Shown here one piece after another: positions 54,854 to 64,000 of a stretch of 64,000 bases of DNA. The stretch covers positions 3,720,001-3,784,000 of the forward strand of contig JAQSEB010000023.1 in assembly GCA_030063045.1 (NCBI GenBank). Direction: 5' to 3'. Under the pieces are notes generated by a model. The model was not told the DNA's origin. It made no database searches and was given only the letters and a program-made list of their open reading frames with translations. Each line of letters opens with the position of its first letter. The first letter of the stretch is position 1. This DNA comes from Pratylenchus scribneri. Taxonomy: Eukaryota; Nematoda; Chromadorea; Rhabditida; Pratylenchidae. The translations under genes and the position numbers were made by a program.

Positions 54854-57800
54854 TTAGAATAAGAATCAATTATCAGGAAATATGTGTGTCCATCCTGACA
54901 AGGACCTGCGAAATCAATGTGAATTCTTTGGAAAACTTCGGTAGAATTTGGCCATGGATGAAGCGAATTTTTAATTGGATTTTTGGCTGCAAATTGGCAT
55001 TCATTGCATTGCCGAACTAATTTTTCAATGTCGTTGGAAATTCCTGGCCAATACATATGATCTTTTGCAATTGCCTTCATCCGCACAATTCCAGGATGGG
55101 CAAAATGCATTGTCTTGAGAAGTTTTTCGCGAAATGTTTCTGGAATTATGATTCTTTCGCCATAAACTAGGCATCCTTCCACTTCAGAAATTTGTTCACG
55201 TTTTGGAAAATATGGAATTAAATCTGAATCGTTGCATTTATTAGGCCATCCATTTTTGCACATTTTAGCCAATTTTTGAAGAATTTTATCCTCCAATGTT
55301 GCCTGTGAAATTTCGATGGAAGTAATTGGCAATGGAGCAATATTGGCTGAAAACATTGAATTGACGAAACATTCTGTTTCAGTGCAAATGTTGGCAATTA
55401 AAATGTCTTCCTCAGGCCTTGGATAATCAGCGATTAGCCGGGAAAGAACATCAGCTTTTCCAAATGAAGTGGTTTTCACATATTGGATATCAAAATTGTA
55501 ATTTGAGAGAATTAATGCCCAGCGTTGAAGTCGGCTGGCAGCATAAATTGGAATGCCAGTTTTTGAACCAAAAATGGCCACAAGAGGTTTATGGTCAGTA
55601 AGCAATGTAAATTTTCTGCCATAAAGCATCCGATGAAATTTTTGGACGGCAAAAACAAGACCTAAAGCCTCTTTTTCAATTTGTGAGTAATTTTTCTGGG
55701 CTGGACTGAACGTAATGGATGCATGTTCAATAACTTTCTCTGATTTGTCTGGGAAAATATGGCTTATAGTAGCACCAATCCCATCTTTGGAAGCATCAGC
55801 TGCCACCACAATTGGAAGTGATGGATTGTAATGTGTGAGCAATAAATCAGAGAGAAGTATTTTCTTTGCCTTGTCGAAAGCATTTTGTTGATTTTCTGTC
55901 CATTCCCACTTGACATCCTTGCGGAGAAGCTCATCCAATGGAGCTCTCAATTCACGCATTTCTTTCACAAATCTTCCATAGTAATTTAATGCGCCGAGAA
56001 ATGATCGCAAGGAGGTGAGATCCGTTGGAGGCGGCATTTTCTTTATTGCATCAGAACGAGCTGGATCAGGGCGAATGCCATTTGCATCAACAATGTGCCC
56101 AAGAAATTTTATTTCACTTTGCAGAAATTTGCATTTTTCCATTTGAATTTTAAGGCCGAAATATTGAATTTTATTGAAGATTTTGGTCAAAATTTGAATA
56201 TGTTCTTCCATTGTTGAACTGGCAATGACTAAATCATCTTGGTAGCAATAAACTCCGGGGATACCAGCAATTAAATTATCCATGAAATTTTGAAAAATTG
56301 ATGGAGCTGACTTGACTCCAAAAGGCATCCTCTGGCATTGGAATAAACCCCGATGAGTATTGATTCCACATAGCAATTTAGAATCTTCATCTAATTCAAG
56401 TTGTAAATAAGCATCGCGGAGATCCAATTGAGAAAAATATTTGGCTCCATTTAATTTTGCGAAAATATCCTCTGGTCTTGGTAATGGGTGTCGATTTAAT
56501 TCTAATGCATTGTTGAGGCCGGTAGAAAAATCGATGCACACCCGAGTTTTTCCATTTTTCTTCTTCACTGCCAATATTGGCGCGGCCCAATGACTAAAAT
56601 CGACTTTCTTGATGGCTCCAATTCTAATTAAGCGATCCAATTCTTCTTCTATGGCATCTTTTGCACCAAATGGCACCGGACGTGCTTTGCAAAATACGGG
56701 AGTAGAATTGGCCTTCAAATGCAATTTGGCCTTCATTTTGGTGCAATGTCCCAATCCAGGACTGAAAACATTCGGAAATTTTGTACTGAGTGCATTTGCC
56801 AATGAATTTTCATCAGTAATATGATTTGGAATAGAATTTGGATTGAAGAATGGATCAGTTGAGCCGGAATTTTCAATTGAGAATGTATATGAATTTTTGG
56901 AAAGTCTGAGTAATTTGAGCAAATCTTGAGGGAAAATTTCCAATTTCTCAATCCATGGTATGCCCAATAAGTCATGCATAATTTCTTCGGAAACATATCC
57001 AATTAATTTCTTTGATTCCTTTCCATCAAATGAAACTGAAGCATTGAATTTTCCAAGTAGGCGAAATATTTTGCCATTGCAATTTTTGACTTGTAGTTCG
57101 GTCTTTTCCAATTTTGGACTGTTCAACTTCTTCCATGAATTTTTAGTGAACAGGGCATCAATTTGAGAGGCCGAATCCAAAATCATTTCATGATCAATCC
57201 CATTGATCGAAATTGGAACATTGAAAAAACCTGAATTTTGAATTTCTGCCGAAAGACAATATGAATTTTTGATTGAAATTGCATTTGTTTGTGCTGCCTT
57301 TCCTTCGTTTTTATTGTTGGCATTTGAGCGGCAGGCAGGTGAAATATGTCCAATAATGCCGCATTTGTGGCAAGTGGCTTCTCGAAATTTGCAATCTTTG
57401 CGCCAATGCCCGGATTTGCCACATGAGAAGCACTTGTTTGGCTTCTTCTCATCATTTTTATTTGAAGTAAAATTATTTGATGAATTTTGTTTGTTCGAAT
57501 TTTTGGATTTTTGAAATTTTGAATTTCTGCCGCGGTCTTTCCATTGTTGAGGTTTTTGTGCAATCGCATTTATGGAAACCTGTTGTTTAACATTGGCCAA
57601 TGATTGAGCGCTTTGGCGAAGCAATTGAATTGCACGAAATTCTTCAGCCAATTTTGCTAATGTCAATTCAGTGTCGGCTTTTTGCGCTTCTTCCATCAAG
57701 CACAGTGCCTTTTCTCGTAAATCATGGCACTCTTCATTCAGACCACTGATTGTAATAAAACATTTGAGCATTTCTTTCGAAAGATCCAATTTTGCATTTT

Positions 57801-58281
57801 CACAAGCAGCATTAACTTGTGCTGTGAATGATTGGATGTCTTCACCAGGCTTTTGCTTCAGCCGGAAACATTCATATTGCCGAACAAATAATGACCGTGA
57901 GTCAGCAAATATTAATTTCAATTTGTCAATGGCAGTTTTGTAGTTTAATTTGTCAGGCAGATCTGGAAGAATACTATTGGCAAACTTTTGATATTCTGTG
58001 TCGCCCAATTTTCCAATTAGCAGTCGAACTTTACTTGATTCTTCCAAATCTTTGCCATCTTCTTCAATGAAATTGCCATAACGTTTTAGCCATTCTTCAA
58101 AGGTTTGGCCGGATGCTGGATCGTAATAAAATTTTCCAATTCTGGCATCCAATGCTGAGGCTAATGTTGCAGCATTTGAACCTCCAGCATTTTGTTGAGC
58201 TTGGGCTGAACCCAAGTGTTGATGGACTTCTTGCATCATTTGTGCCATAAACTGTTTGAATTGTTCTGCACTGAGAGCCAT
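54610..58281 (-). CDS. Gypsy Gag-Pol polyprotein (Gag, PR, RT, RNase H, N-terminal integrase)
   Basis: 1223 codons. The Gag domain (ASGQTFEEWLKRYGNF; IQSFTAQVNAAC) precedes two CCHC knuckles (CFSCGKSGHWRKDC; CHKCGIIGHISPAC). A protease-like site with DSA (ILDSASQIDAL) stands where D(S/T)G is usual. RT has PFGVKSAP and YQDD, RNase H has AADASKDGIGA and TDHKPL, and the integrase zinc finger is HFAHPGIVRMK...CNEC. The integrase core begins HIDFAGP. Past STTSAQQQ the frame leaves the integrase sequence and runs out about 65 codons later. The integrase continues in the overlapping frame 54023-54853. Confidence 0.92.
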   Translation of the reverse strand: MALSAEQFKQFMAQMMQEVHQHLGSAQAQQNAGGSNAATLASALDARIGKFYYDPASGQTFEEWLKRYGNFIEEDGKDLEESSKVRLLIGKLGDTEYQKFANSILPDLPDKLNYKTAIDKLKLIFADSRSLFVRQYECFRLKQKPGEDIQSFTAQVNAACENAKLDLSKEMLKCFITISGLNEECHDLREKALCLMEEAQKADTELTLAKLAEEFRAIQLLRQSAQSLANVKQQVSINAIAQKPQQWKDRGRNSKFQKSKNSNKQNSSNNFTSNKNDEKKPNKCFSCGKSGHWRKDCKFREATCHKCGIIGHISPACRSNANNKNEGKAAQTNAISIKNSYCLSAEIQNSGFFNVPISINGIDHEMILDSASQIDALFTKNSWKKLNSPKLEKTELQVKNCNGKIFRLLGKFNASVSFDGKESKKLIGYVSEEIMHDLLGIPWIEKLEIFPQDLLKLLRLSKNSYTFSIENSGSTDPFFNPNSIPNHITDENSLANALSTKFPNVFSPGLGHCTKMKAKLHLKANSTPVFCKARPVPFGAKDAIEEELDRLIRIGAIKKVDFSHWAAPILAVKKKNGKTRVCIDFSTGLNNALELNRHPLPRPEDIFAKLNGAKYFSQLDLRDAYLQLELDEDSKLLCGINTHRGLFQCQRMPFGVKSAPSIFQNFMDNLIAGIPGVYCYQDDLVIASSTMEEHIQILTKIFNKIQYFGLKIQMEKCKFLQSEIKFLGHIVDANGIRPDPARSDAIKKMPPPTDLTSLRSFLGALNYYGRFVKEMRELRAPLDELLRKDVKWEWTENQQNAFDKAKKILLSDLLLTHYNPSLPIVVAADASKDGIGATISHIFPDKSEKVIEHASITFSPAQKNYSQIEKEALGLVFAVQKFHRMLYGRKFTLLTDHKPLVAIFGSKTGIPIYAASRLQRWALILSNYNFDIQYVKTTSFGKADVLSRLIADYPRPEEDILIANICTETECFVNSMFSANIAPLPITSIEISQATLEDKILQKLAKMCKNGWPNKCNDSDLIPYFPKREQISEVEGCLVYGERIIIPETFREKLLKTMHFAHPGIVRMKAIAKDHMYWPGISNDIEKLVRQCNECQFAAKNPIKNSLHPWPNSTEVFQRIHIDFAGPCQDGHTYFLIIDSYSKWPEVYRMSTTSAQQQFKFSEQLSIDLAFQRKLYPIMDLSLLPMNLINFAKNLPSNTLFLLLIIHKVMAKSNVLLIHSKGP

Positions 58282-58481
58282 TTTGTAAATTTATTGACGA
58301 AATTATTTAATTGAATTGACGAATTTAATTTATTGAATTGACGATTTGAATAATTGAATAGAAGAAAAAGCCCGGTTTGCACACAGCAAACTCAATTTTA
58401 CCACCCAGATAAAAAAAAGGCAAAGTCGAGAAGCAAATTTAATGAAATAATTGAATGAAAAATTTGTCGTTGATTTCTTTA

Positions 58482-58494
58482 GCTGACTGCGCCA
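58482..58494 (-). other. Primer-binding site of the gypsy element
   Basis: TGGCGCAGTCAGC on the minus strand lies four bases inside the 5' LTR. It begins with the TGG that pairs with tRNA CCA. Confidence 0.65.
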
Positions 58495-58498
58495 AATT

Positions 58499-58746
58499 TG
58501 TTGTGTATTTATTACAACAAAGAACAAAATAATCAATTTAATAATTTATTTATTTCCAAAATTAATTTGCAACAAAAAAATAAAATCAAATATAGGATTG
58601 GATAAATTCGGGAATCGAATATGAATGAATTGGGGGAATGGATTTTTGGCAGGTAAAATGTCTAAACAAAAATAACTAATAGGGATTTCATAATGCCAAA
58701 GAAATTTAAATATATTATGAAAGGTCAATTTTCACAATATCCAACA
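58499..58746 (-). repeat. 5' LTR of the gypsy element
   Basis: 248 bp, apparently identical to 53750-53997. Confidence 0.95.
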
Positions 58747-58751
58747 GATCC

Positions 58752-58798
58752 CATAATCGGCGGCCATTTCGAACCAGCAAAAAGCGTTGACGAGCCAT
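58752..58798 (-). pseudogene. Displaced first coding exon piece of the DEG/ENaC gene
   Basis: From ATG 58798 (an in-frame ATG also lies at 58822) the minus strand reads MARQRFLLVRNGRRL and then meets the LTR. Ignoring the 4997-bp insert and one GATCC copy, it continues in frame into LWDQFCEYTELPG at 53744 and below, the usual pre-TM1 region of the family. Confidence 0.7.
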
Positions 58799-58824
58799 TT
58801 TACGGCAAAATGAATGGAACATAA

Positions 58825-59075
58825 CATTTTTTATTCCGAAACAAATATTTCAATCCTTATACACGCGATACGCCGTTGTGAAATGAGAACTGGCAATTTA
58901 TTTTAGTGGGTTTTTCCGACAGCAATTTTTCATCCACCCTCTTCGCCATTTTTGTAAAATATTTACATAAACGCATTAAAAATGAAAAAATTTTATTCAC
59001 AAATTGAAATTCGTGGAAAGGATGTAAAATTGAATAATTTGAAATTTATCAGAAGAATATTTAAAATTTTTTATG
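58825..59075. repeat. Direct repeat, copy 1 (copy 2 at 60222-60466)
   Basis: About 245 bases beginning ATTTTTTATTCCGAAACAAA and ending near TTTGAAATTTATCAGAAGAA recur at 60222-60466 with small differences. The minisatellite lies between the copies. Confidence 0.8.
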
Positions 59076-59449
59076 ATTATGATCCATCCTTTCACCATTG
59101 TGATAGTTTATCGACACCCCTGCTGTTGGCTATATCATTGTCGACAATACAGTAATGCTGGATTTACTCCACCTCCACCGTACCTCACCCCACCCCTTTT
59201 CTCCTTTATTCTCTTTTTAAATCATCCGACAGAAGAAGGGAAATGTGAAATGCCTTTCGGCCTACGCGCCTTTGTTGATGCAAAAATGATGAATTCCTCT
59301 CCATCCGTTTCCCTCATTTTTTTCCGATTTTATTAAGAATTCAACCTCTGTTTAGACGAGAAAATGTTCATTTTTTATATTTGGCTCATGAACATATGAG
59401 GAAAGCCAATTCTCATTTTTTAAATGAGTGAATAAATTCATTATGCCCT
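59076..59449. other. Unique spacer before the minisatellite
   Basis: Contains short open frames without protein character. No gene, promoter or RNA recognised. Confidence 0.35.
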
Positions 59450-60220
59450 TTCCGGAATAAAACACAAAAATCAGAATAAAACACCGGAATAAAACAAAAA
59501 AATCATAATTAAAACTTTCGATTGAAACACAAAAAATCAGAATTTCTGGAACGAAACACAAAAAATCAGAATTTCCGGAATGAAACACAAAAAATCAGAA
59601 CAGAATGAAACACAAAAAATCATAATTAAAACTTTCCGGATTGAAACACAAAAAATCAGAATTTCTGGAATGAAACACAAAAAATTAGAATTAAAACTTA
59701 CCGGAATAAAACACAAAAATCAGAATTAAAACTTTCCGGAATGAAACACAAAAAAATAGAATTTCCGGAATGAAACACAAAAAAATCAGAATTAAAACTT
59801 ACCGGAATAAAACACAAAATCAGAATAAAACACAAAAAATCAGAACAGAATGAAACACAAAAAATCAGAACAGAATGGAACACAAAAAATCAGAACAGAA
59901 TGAAACACAAAAAATCAGAACAGAATGAAACACAAAAAATCAGAACAGAATGAAACACAAAAAATCAGAACAGAATGAACACAAAAAATCAGAATCAGAA
60001 TCAAACACAAAAAATCAGAATCAGGATGAAACACAAAAAATCAGAACAGAATGAAACACAAAAAATCAGAATAGAATGGAACACAAAAAATCAGAATCAG
60101 AATGAAACACAAAAAAATCAGAACGGAATGAAACACAAAAAATGAGAATCAGAATGAAACACAAAAAAATCAGAACGGAATGAAACACAAAAAATCAGAA
60201 TTAAAACTTCCCGGAATGAA
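59450..60220. repeat. Minisatellite of CGGAATGAAACACAAAAAATCAGAA units
   Basis: About 770 bases of imperfect tandem copies. The basic unit is 22-26 bases (GAAACACAAAAAATCAGAAC with spacer AGAAT, CGGAAT or TTAAAACTTTCCGG). Longer composite units occur at the left, near-identical 25-mers in the middle. Confidence 0.95.
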
Positions 60221-60221
60221 A

Positions 60222-60466
60222 TATTTTATTTTATTCCGGAACAAATATTTCAAATCCTTTTACACGCCTTTGTGGAAATGAGAACTGGCAATTTATTTTT
60301 TTGTAGAGTTTTTTGGTAGCAATTTTTCATCCACCCTCAATGCCACATTTTTGTAAAATATATACGCATTAAATATGAAAAGATTTTATTCGTATTGAAA
60401 TTCGTGGAAAGGATGTAAAATGGAATAATTTGAAATTTATCAGAAAAATGTTTAGCATTTTTTGTT
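60222..60466. repeat. Direct repeat, copy 2
   Basis: Copy of 58825-59075 (shared blocks include AAATGAGAACTGGCAATTTA and AAATTCGTGGAAAGGATGTA). Confidence 0.8.
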
Positions 60467-60727
60467 ACCAATAGCGGGATAAATGAAAAATAATTAATAT
60501 TTGTAGGAATATAGCAGTAGATTGCGTCTTGGAAATTAATTTTGTGGGTGTATTATAAAACATTGACAAAAAAATGAAGGAATTTTTGTTATGAAGGCAT
60601 TATGGGTAAAATTTGCCAAAAATCAACGAAAGATATTTTTTCAGTTGAAAAACAAAAAGAAGACCCGACCAAAGAAAAACAAGACATTTAAAGTGGAATT
60701 TTTTTGATTCATTTTGTGCGTTCATCT

Positions 60728-63700
60728 TCATTTCTGCGTCTGTTGAGAAGGATGAGATTGTGGTTGCATTGGCTGAGATTGGTCAATGAATTGTTGGAAC
60801 ATTCCGTTCAAATCCATTCCAGCATTTGCCGCAGCAGCCAAAAAATTTGTTTGGGCTTGGAGCTGAAAATGAATGAATTAAATTTAAATATTTAGAATGA
60901 GTTAAATTATTTAATATATTTGAATTAATTATAATAGAAGGTCAGTGTGGATTTATAAATATTTTTAATCATCGACAATTCATCGAGATTCCCACATCCA
61001 AAATTGGCTCATCATTCCTTCCATTCAATTATTAATCGGATAAGTTATATCCTATTTTTTAATGGTAGTAGAAACGTACCCCAGTTGTTGTTGTATTGGA
61101 AATGCCAATTGGAGGTGGAAGCATTGTTTGTGTTCCTCCTCCCGGTGGAATGATTGTTGCCGGCGGCAATGTTTGCTGTGAATTTTGATTGGCCCCACCG
61201 GCAGCAGCAGTTGTCGGTCGCCTCAATTGTTGTTGTTGTGTCAACTGACTGCCGGATGGAATTTGTGGAAAAGCGGTGGCTGCTGCTTGGGCGAATAATG
61301 CCATTGCTGCTGGATTCAAATTCATTTGAGGAGAAAATCCAGGAACAATGGACCCAGAAAAGAATTGTCCACTGCTTGATGGGACCATCGAAGTTTGTTG
61401 CGATGGTCGAAGCATAAATTGTTGTTGTTGAGCTAATGATGTTGGCAATGTACCGGTGGTGGCCATTCCGCTGATGAAAGCTGCAAATTGAATGATGAAT
61501 ATTATTTTTTTATTATTAAAGAATTGGCAAGGTTGGTCAATAGATTTGATTGTGAATCATAACAAAACAAAATCTTTTTTTACAAAAAAATGAGAATAAT
61601 GAAGGATCGATCCCGTTTAGTGGAATGAATTTTCTAGAAATTTTCGATAAATTTTCACAAAATAATCGTTAAATAAAATGGAAACACGATTTTTTCATTT
61701 ATTAAAATGTCCCAATTTTTTCTCTTACTTTTTTGTTGATTTGAATTTGACCCTCCTCCGCCGGTGGCTGATGGCATTGCCGACATTGGACGCATTGTTT
61801 TGGGGGTGGGTGAAATGTTTGTGCCACTGACGCTGCCAACAGCCATAGCCGATTTTGTGGATGAGGCACGGCCAAAATTATATTGTTGAGATTGGGACTG
61901 GAAAAATATTAATTTGATTGAGTCGATTTTAAGATAAAAATGAATATTTTTCCTCAATTTTGTGACTGGTAGAAAAAAAGTATTGATTAGGTAAATTTAA
62001 ATTAACAACTTATTTATAATGAATTATTCTTATATTTTTCTTTTCAAAATTGAGCCAAACTTGCCTGTTGTTCTTGATGATTGGCGGCGGCAATGTTAGC
62101 TGCCAATTGTTGAAGTTCATAAATTTTATGTGTTTGTTGGCCATCGGATTTTGTTGCCAAATTGGTGGTCGGCCCATTCACCATTGTGGATGTCATTTGT
62201 ACGGCATTTCCACCGGCACCGGCATTATTCGAGGAGGCCACCGATGCCAATGGAGTGCCAAGTGAAAGGAGACCAGGCGCCGGTGGGCTCATAAATCTGC
62301 CAATTGCGGCGGATGGTTGAGCACCGCCCATCATTGTTGATTGTTGTTGATAGTGAGAGGCAACCAATGCCTAAAAATGTTTACAATTTTAAAATTTTTT
62401 TGATATTTGATTATATTTTATTGGTTGAGTTTGACTTTTTGACATATTTTTTAAAAATTATTTAAGGCTTTGATCATTGATAAGAAAAATGAACGATTTT
62501 TTCATATTTTCAAAATTTTTTTTTTATCATTTTTAAAAATATTTACCTGCAATTGTGGTGAAAGATTGATGAATGAATTGGATGGACCCGAAGCGAGCAT
62601 TGCGGCGGCCATTGCTGGCGAAATTGTCGAATTGGGGCCAATTGAAAGAAAAGGAGGGGTTGGACCTCTGCCAAATGGTGCGGCTAATGTGTAAGTCCCA
62701 TCAGATGCATTTATTGTTGAATTTTTACGGCTATGAATTTCTTCGTTGATTTCTTTCTTCTTTTCGCTGGTTTCTTCGTTGCCTATGCATTTTGATTGTT
62801 TTGGGAATTGAGGATGGAAAAGCATTGAAGCGGTGGCCTCTGCCGATTGTGCCAAATTATGGTTGGCATTTGATGAAGGCGTGTTTTGTCTGAAAAATTG
62901 ATTTTTGATTCAATTTGGATTGGTGAATTAATTTAAAAAAAATACAATTATAATTAACAAATTGAATTCCTTTTTAATCTTTAAGATTTCATTTTTACAA
63001 TCATTTCTCCATCATATCTTAGCCTTTTATAACAAATATATTTGCATAAATTGTATAAAAATGAATATTTTGAATATTGACTAAAACTGTTAATGAAAAG
63101 ATATATTTTGAAATTGAAAGATTTGATATTTTTTCGAAAATATTAATCATCAGTTTGCAATCTGGGCAAAAAAATGCCAAATTTTATCTTCCATTCGTTT
63201 TTTTATAATAATTTTCTTCCAATAAATTTCTCCATTTTCTAATTTCATTCATTCCATTTTAATTTTCCATTCCTCATTTAAAAAAATTTTTTTTCGCCAT
63301 TTTATTTTTCCTCAAATTTTTGAATTTCCGTTGGTCTATTCAATAAAATGGAATTAATAAATTTAAAATAAATTCGTAATATTAAAAACCCACTCAAAGG
63401 AATGAGAAGTCTGTGGCTTTTTCTCCGCCTCAATTTCCATCGCCGATTCGAGTTTATATGCTTTCGTTTGGTTAAGTGCATTGTCCACTTTGCTATTTCC
63501 TTCATTCGATGCTTCATCCTCCTTCTCTAGGGTTGGGGCCGCCTCATTGGAAATGTCCGAAAAACCCGGTGAATTGTCTTCTTCCATTGCATTTTCGTCC
63601 TTCCCTCCTTCATCGAATTTTTGTTCTTTCTTGTTGGGAATTCCGGTGATTTCTTCGTCAACTTAAATAATTTATTTATTTAATTAAATTATTAATTAAA

Positions 63701-64000
63701 CCTCCTTCAAGAGTTTCAGGCCTTCTCCTTTTCGCATCATTTGTTGCCATTATTCCCTTTTGTTTCTTGCATTTTACACAAATTGGAATGAATTGATCGA
63801 TTGGATCGCATCCAATTGAGGCAGTCTCAACTCGAATGGTTTGGGTGGCACTTTCGGTGAATATTGCCTGCAATGAAAACAAATCAATGCAATTTTAAGC
63901 GGATAAATATTTTTTAGTGTTTTTATAAATGTATTATACTCATATTTTAATCTTCTCATTTTTAAAATGAAATATTTAACAAACCGCCTTTCCTTCCGTC
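60728..64000 (-). CDS. Gln/Ala/Ser-rich nuclear-like protein, C-terminal part (runs off right edge)
   Basis: Seven or eight minus-strand exons can be joined, the 5' end being outside the window. The first visible exon has a short Cys-pair region (GCDPIDQFIPICVKCKKQKG) followed by NDAKRRRPE. Then come an acidic Glu-rich stretch (MEIEAEKKPQ), low-complexity exons rich in Gln, Ala, Ser and Pro (SPAMAAAMLASGPSNSF; ELQQLAANIAAANHQEQQ; TLPTSLAQQQQFMLRP), and the end MQPQSHPSQQTQK before a stop at 60728-60730. The composition suggests a transcriptional or chromatin co-factor. The family was not recognised, and exon borders are tentative. Confidence 0.6.

Larger units (their letters stand above)
53750..58746 (-). 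mobile_element. Complete Ty3/gypsy LTR retrotransposon (4997 bp)
   Basis: Two 248-bp LTRs (53750-53997 and 58499-58746), TGTTG...CAACA, look identical. GATCC is duplicated at 53745-53749 and 58747-58751. A primer-binding candidate (minus strand TGGCGCAGTCAGC, 58482-58494) resembles the Ser-type site of 17.6/297-like elements. A purine tract (minus AAAGAGGGAGA, 53998-54008) abuts the 3' LTR. The polyprotein is in two overlapping frames because of a shift in integrase. Confidence 0.95.

Noticed and set aside
59352..59883. Minus-strand frames repeating MFHSGNSDFLCF
   Set aside because: Translation of the minisatellite.

Overview
The window is eukaryotic and almost certainly from a nematode. It is AT-rich, and its genes are built of many short exons separated by introns mostly 45-100 bp long that end in TTTCAG or TTTTAG. 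Similar acceptors lie a few bases upstream of several start codons, as expected for spliced-leader trans-splicing. Genes sit in same-strand clusters 100-350 bp apart that look like operons. Products resemble nematode proteins: CK2 beta, GAS41, a DEG/ENaC channel and a small secreted CCC..D.CN protein. A clade IV (tylenchid-like) worm is possible, but the genus cannot be fixed from sequence alone.

Layout: 1-2371 (-) is the open gag-protease-start-of-RT frame of a BEL/Pao retrotransposon cut by the window edge, with its LTR/leader to about 2900. 3135-4398 is a fold-back element. 4880-8910 (+) holds archease then DDX18. 9520-11079 (+) is proteasome ATPase RPT6. 11485-19903 (+) is an RCCD1-like / DBR1 / CMTR1 cluster. 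20696-28928 (+) is a small secreted cysteine-rich gene split by a complete BEL/Pao element (20947-28729). 29147-32951 (-) is GAS41 / RPL7 / CK2 beta, transcribed leftward. 33023-34307 holds two hAT-like MITEs. 34360-37594 (+) is a TRMT10C/MRPP1-like gene with a 1 kb fold-back element in its last intron. 37912-48027 (-) is RNPS1 / USO1-p115 / a protein with three NADAR-like domains. 48028-50198 is an intergenic region full of tandem repeats. 50199-51063 (+) is cyclophilin. 51457-58798 (-) is a DEG/ENaC gene whose first coding exon is split by a complete Ty3/gypsy element (53750-58746). After a minisatellite (59450-60220), a Q-rich gene (-) runs off the right edge.

How genes relate: most host genes serve RNA metabolism (archease, DDX18, DBR1, CMTR1, TRMT10C, RNPS1), protein turnover or core housekeeping. 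The most striking biology is two LTR retrotransposons, each with LTRs identical by eye and a 5-bp target duplication, each inserted into a coding exon. In both cases the host reading frame is continuous once the insert is ignored. The second highlight is the gene for a multi-NADAR-domain protein with an RG/proline-rich tail. All exon joins were made by eye; no search or alignment was run.
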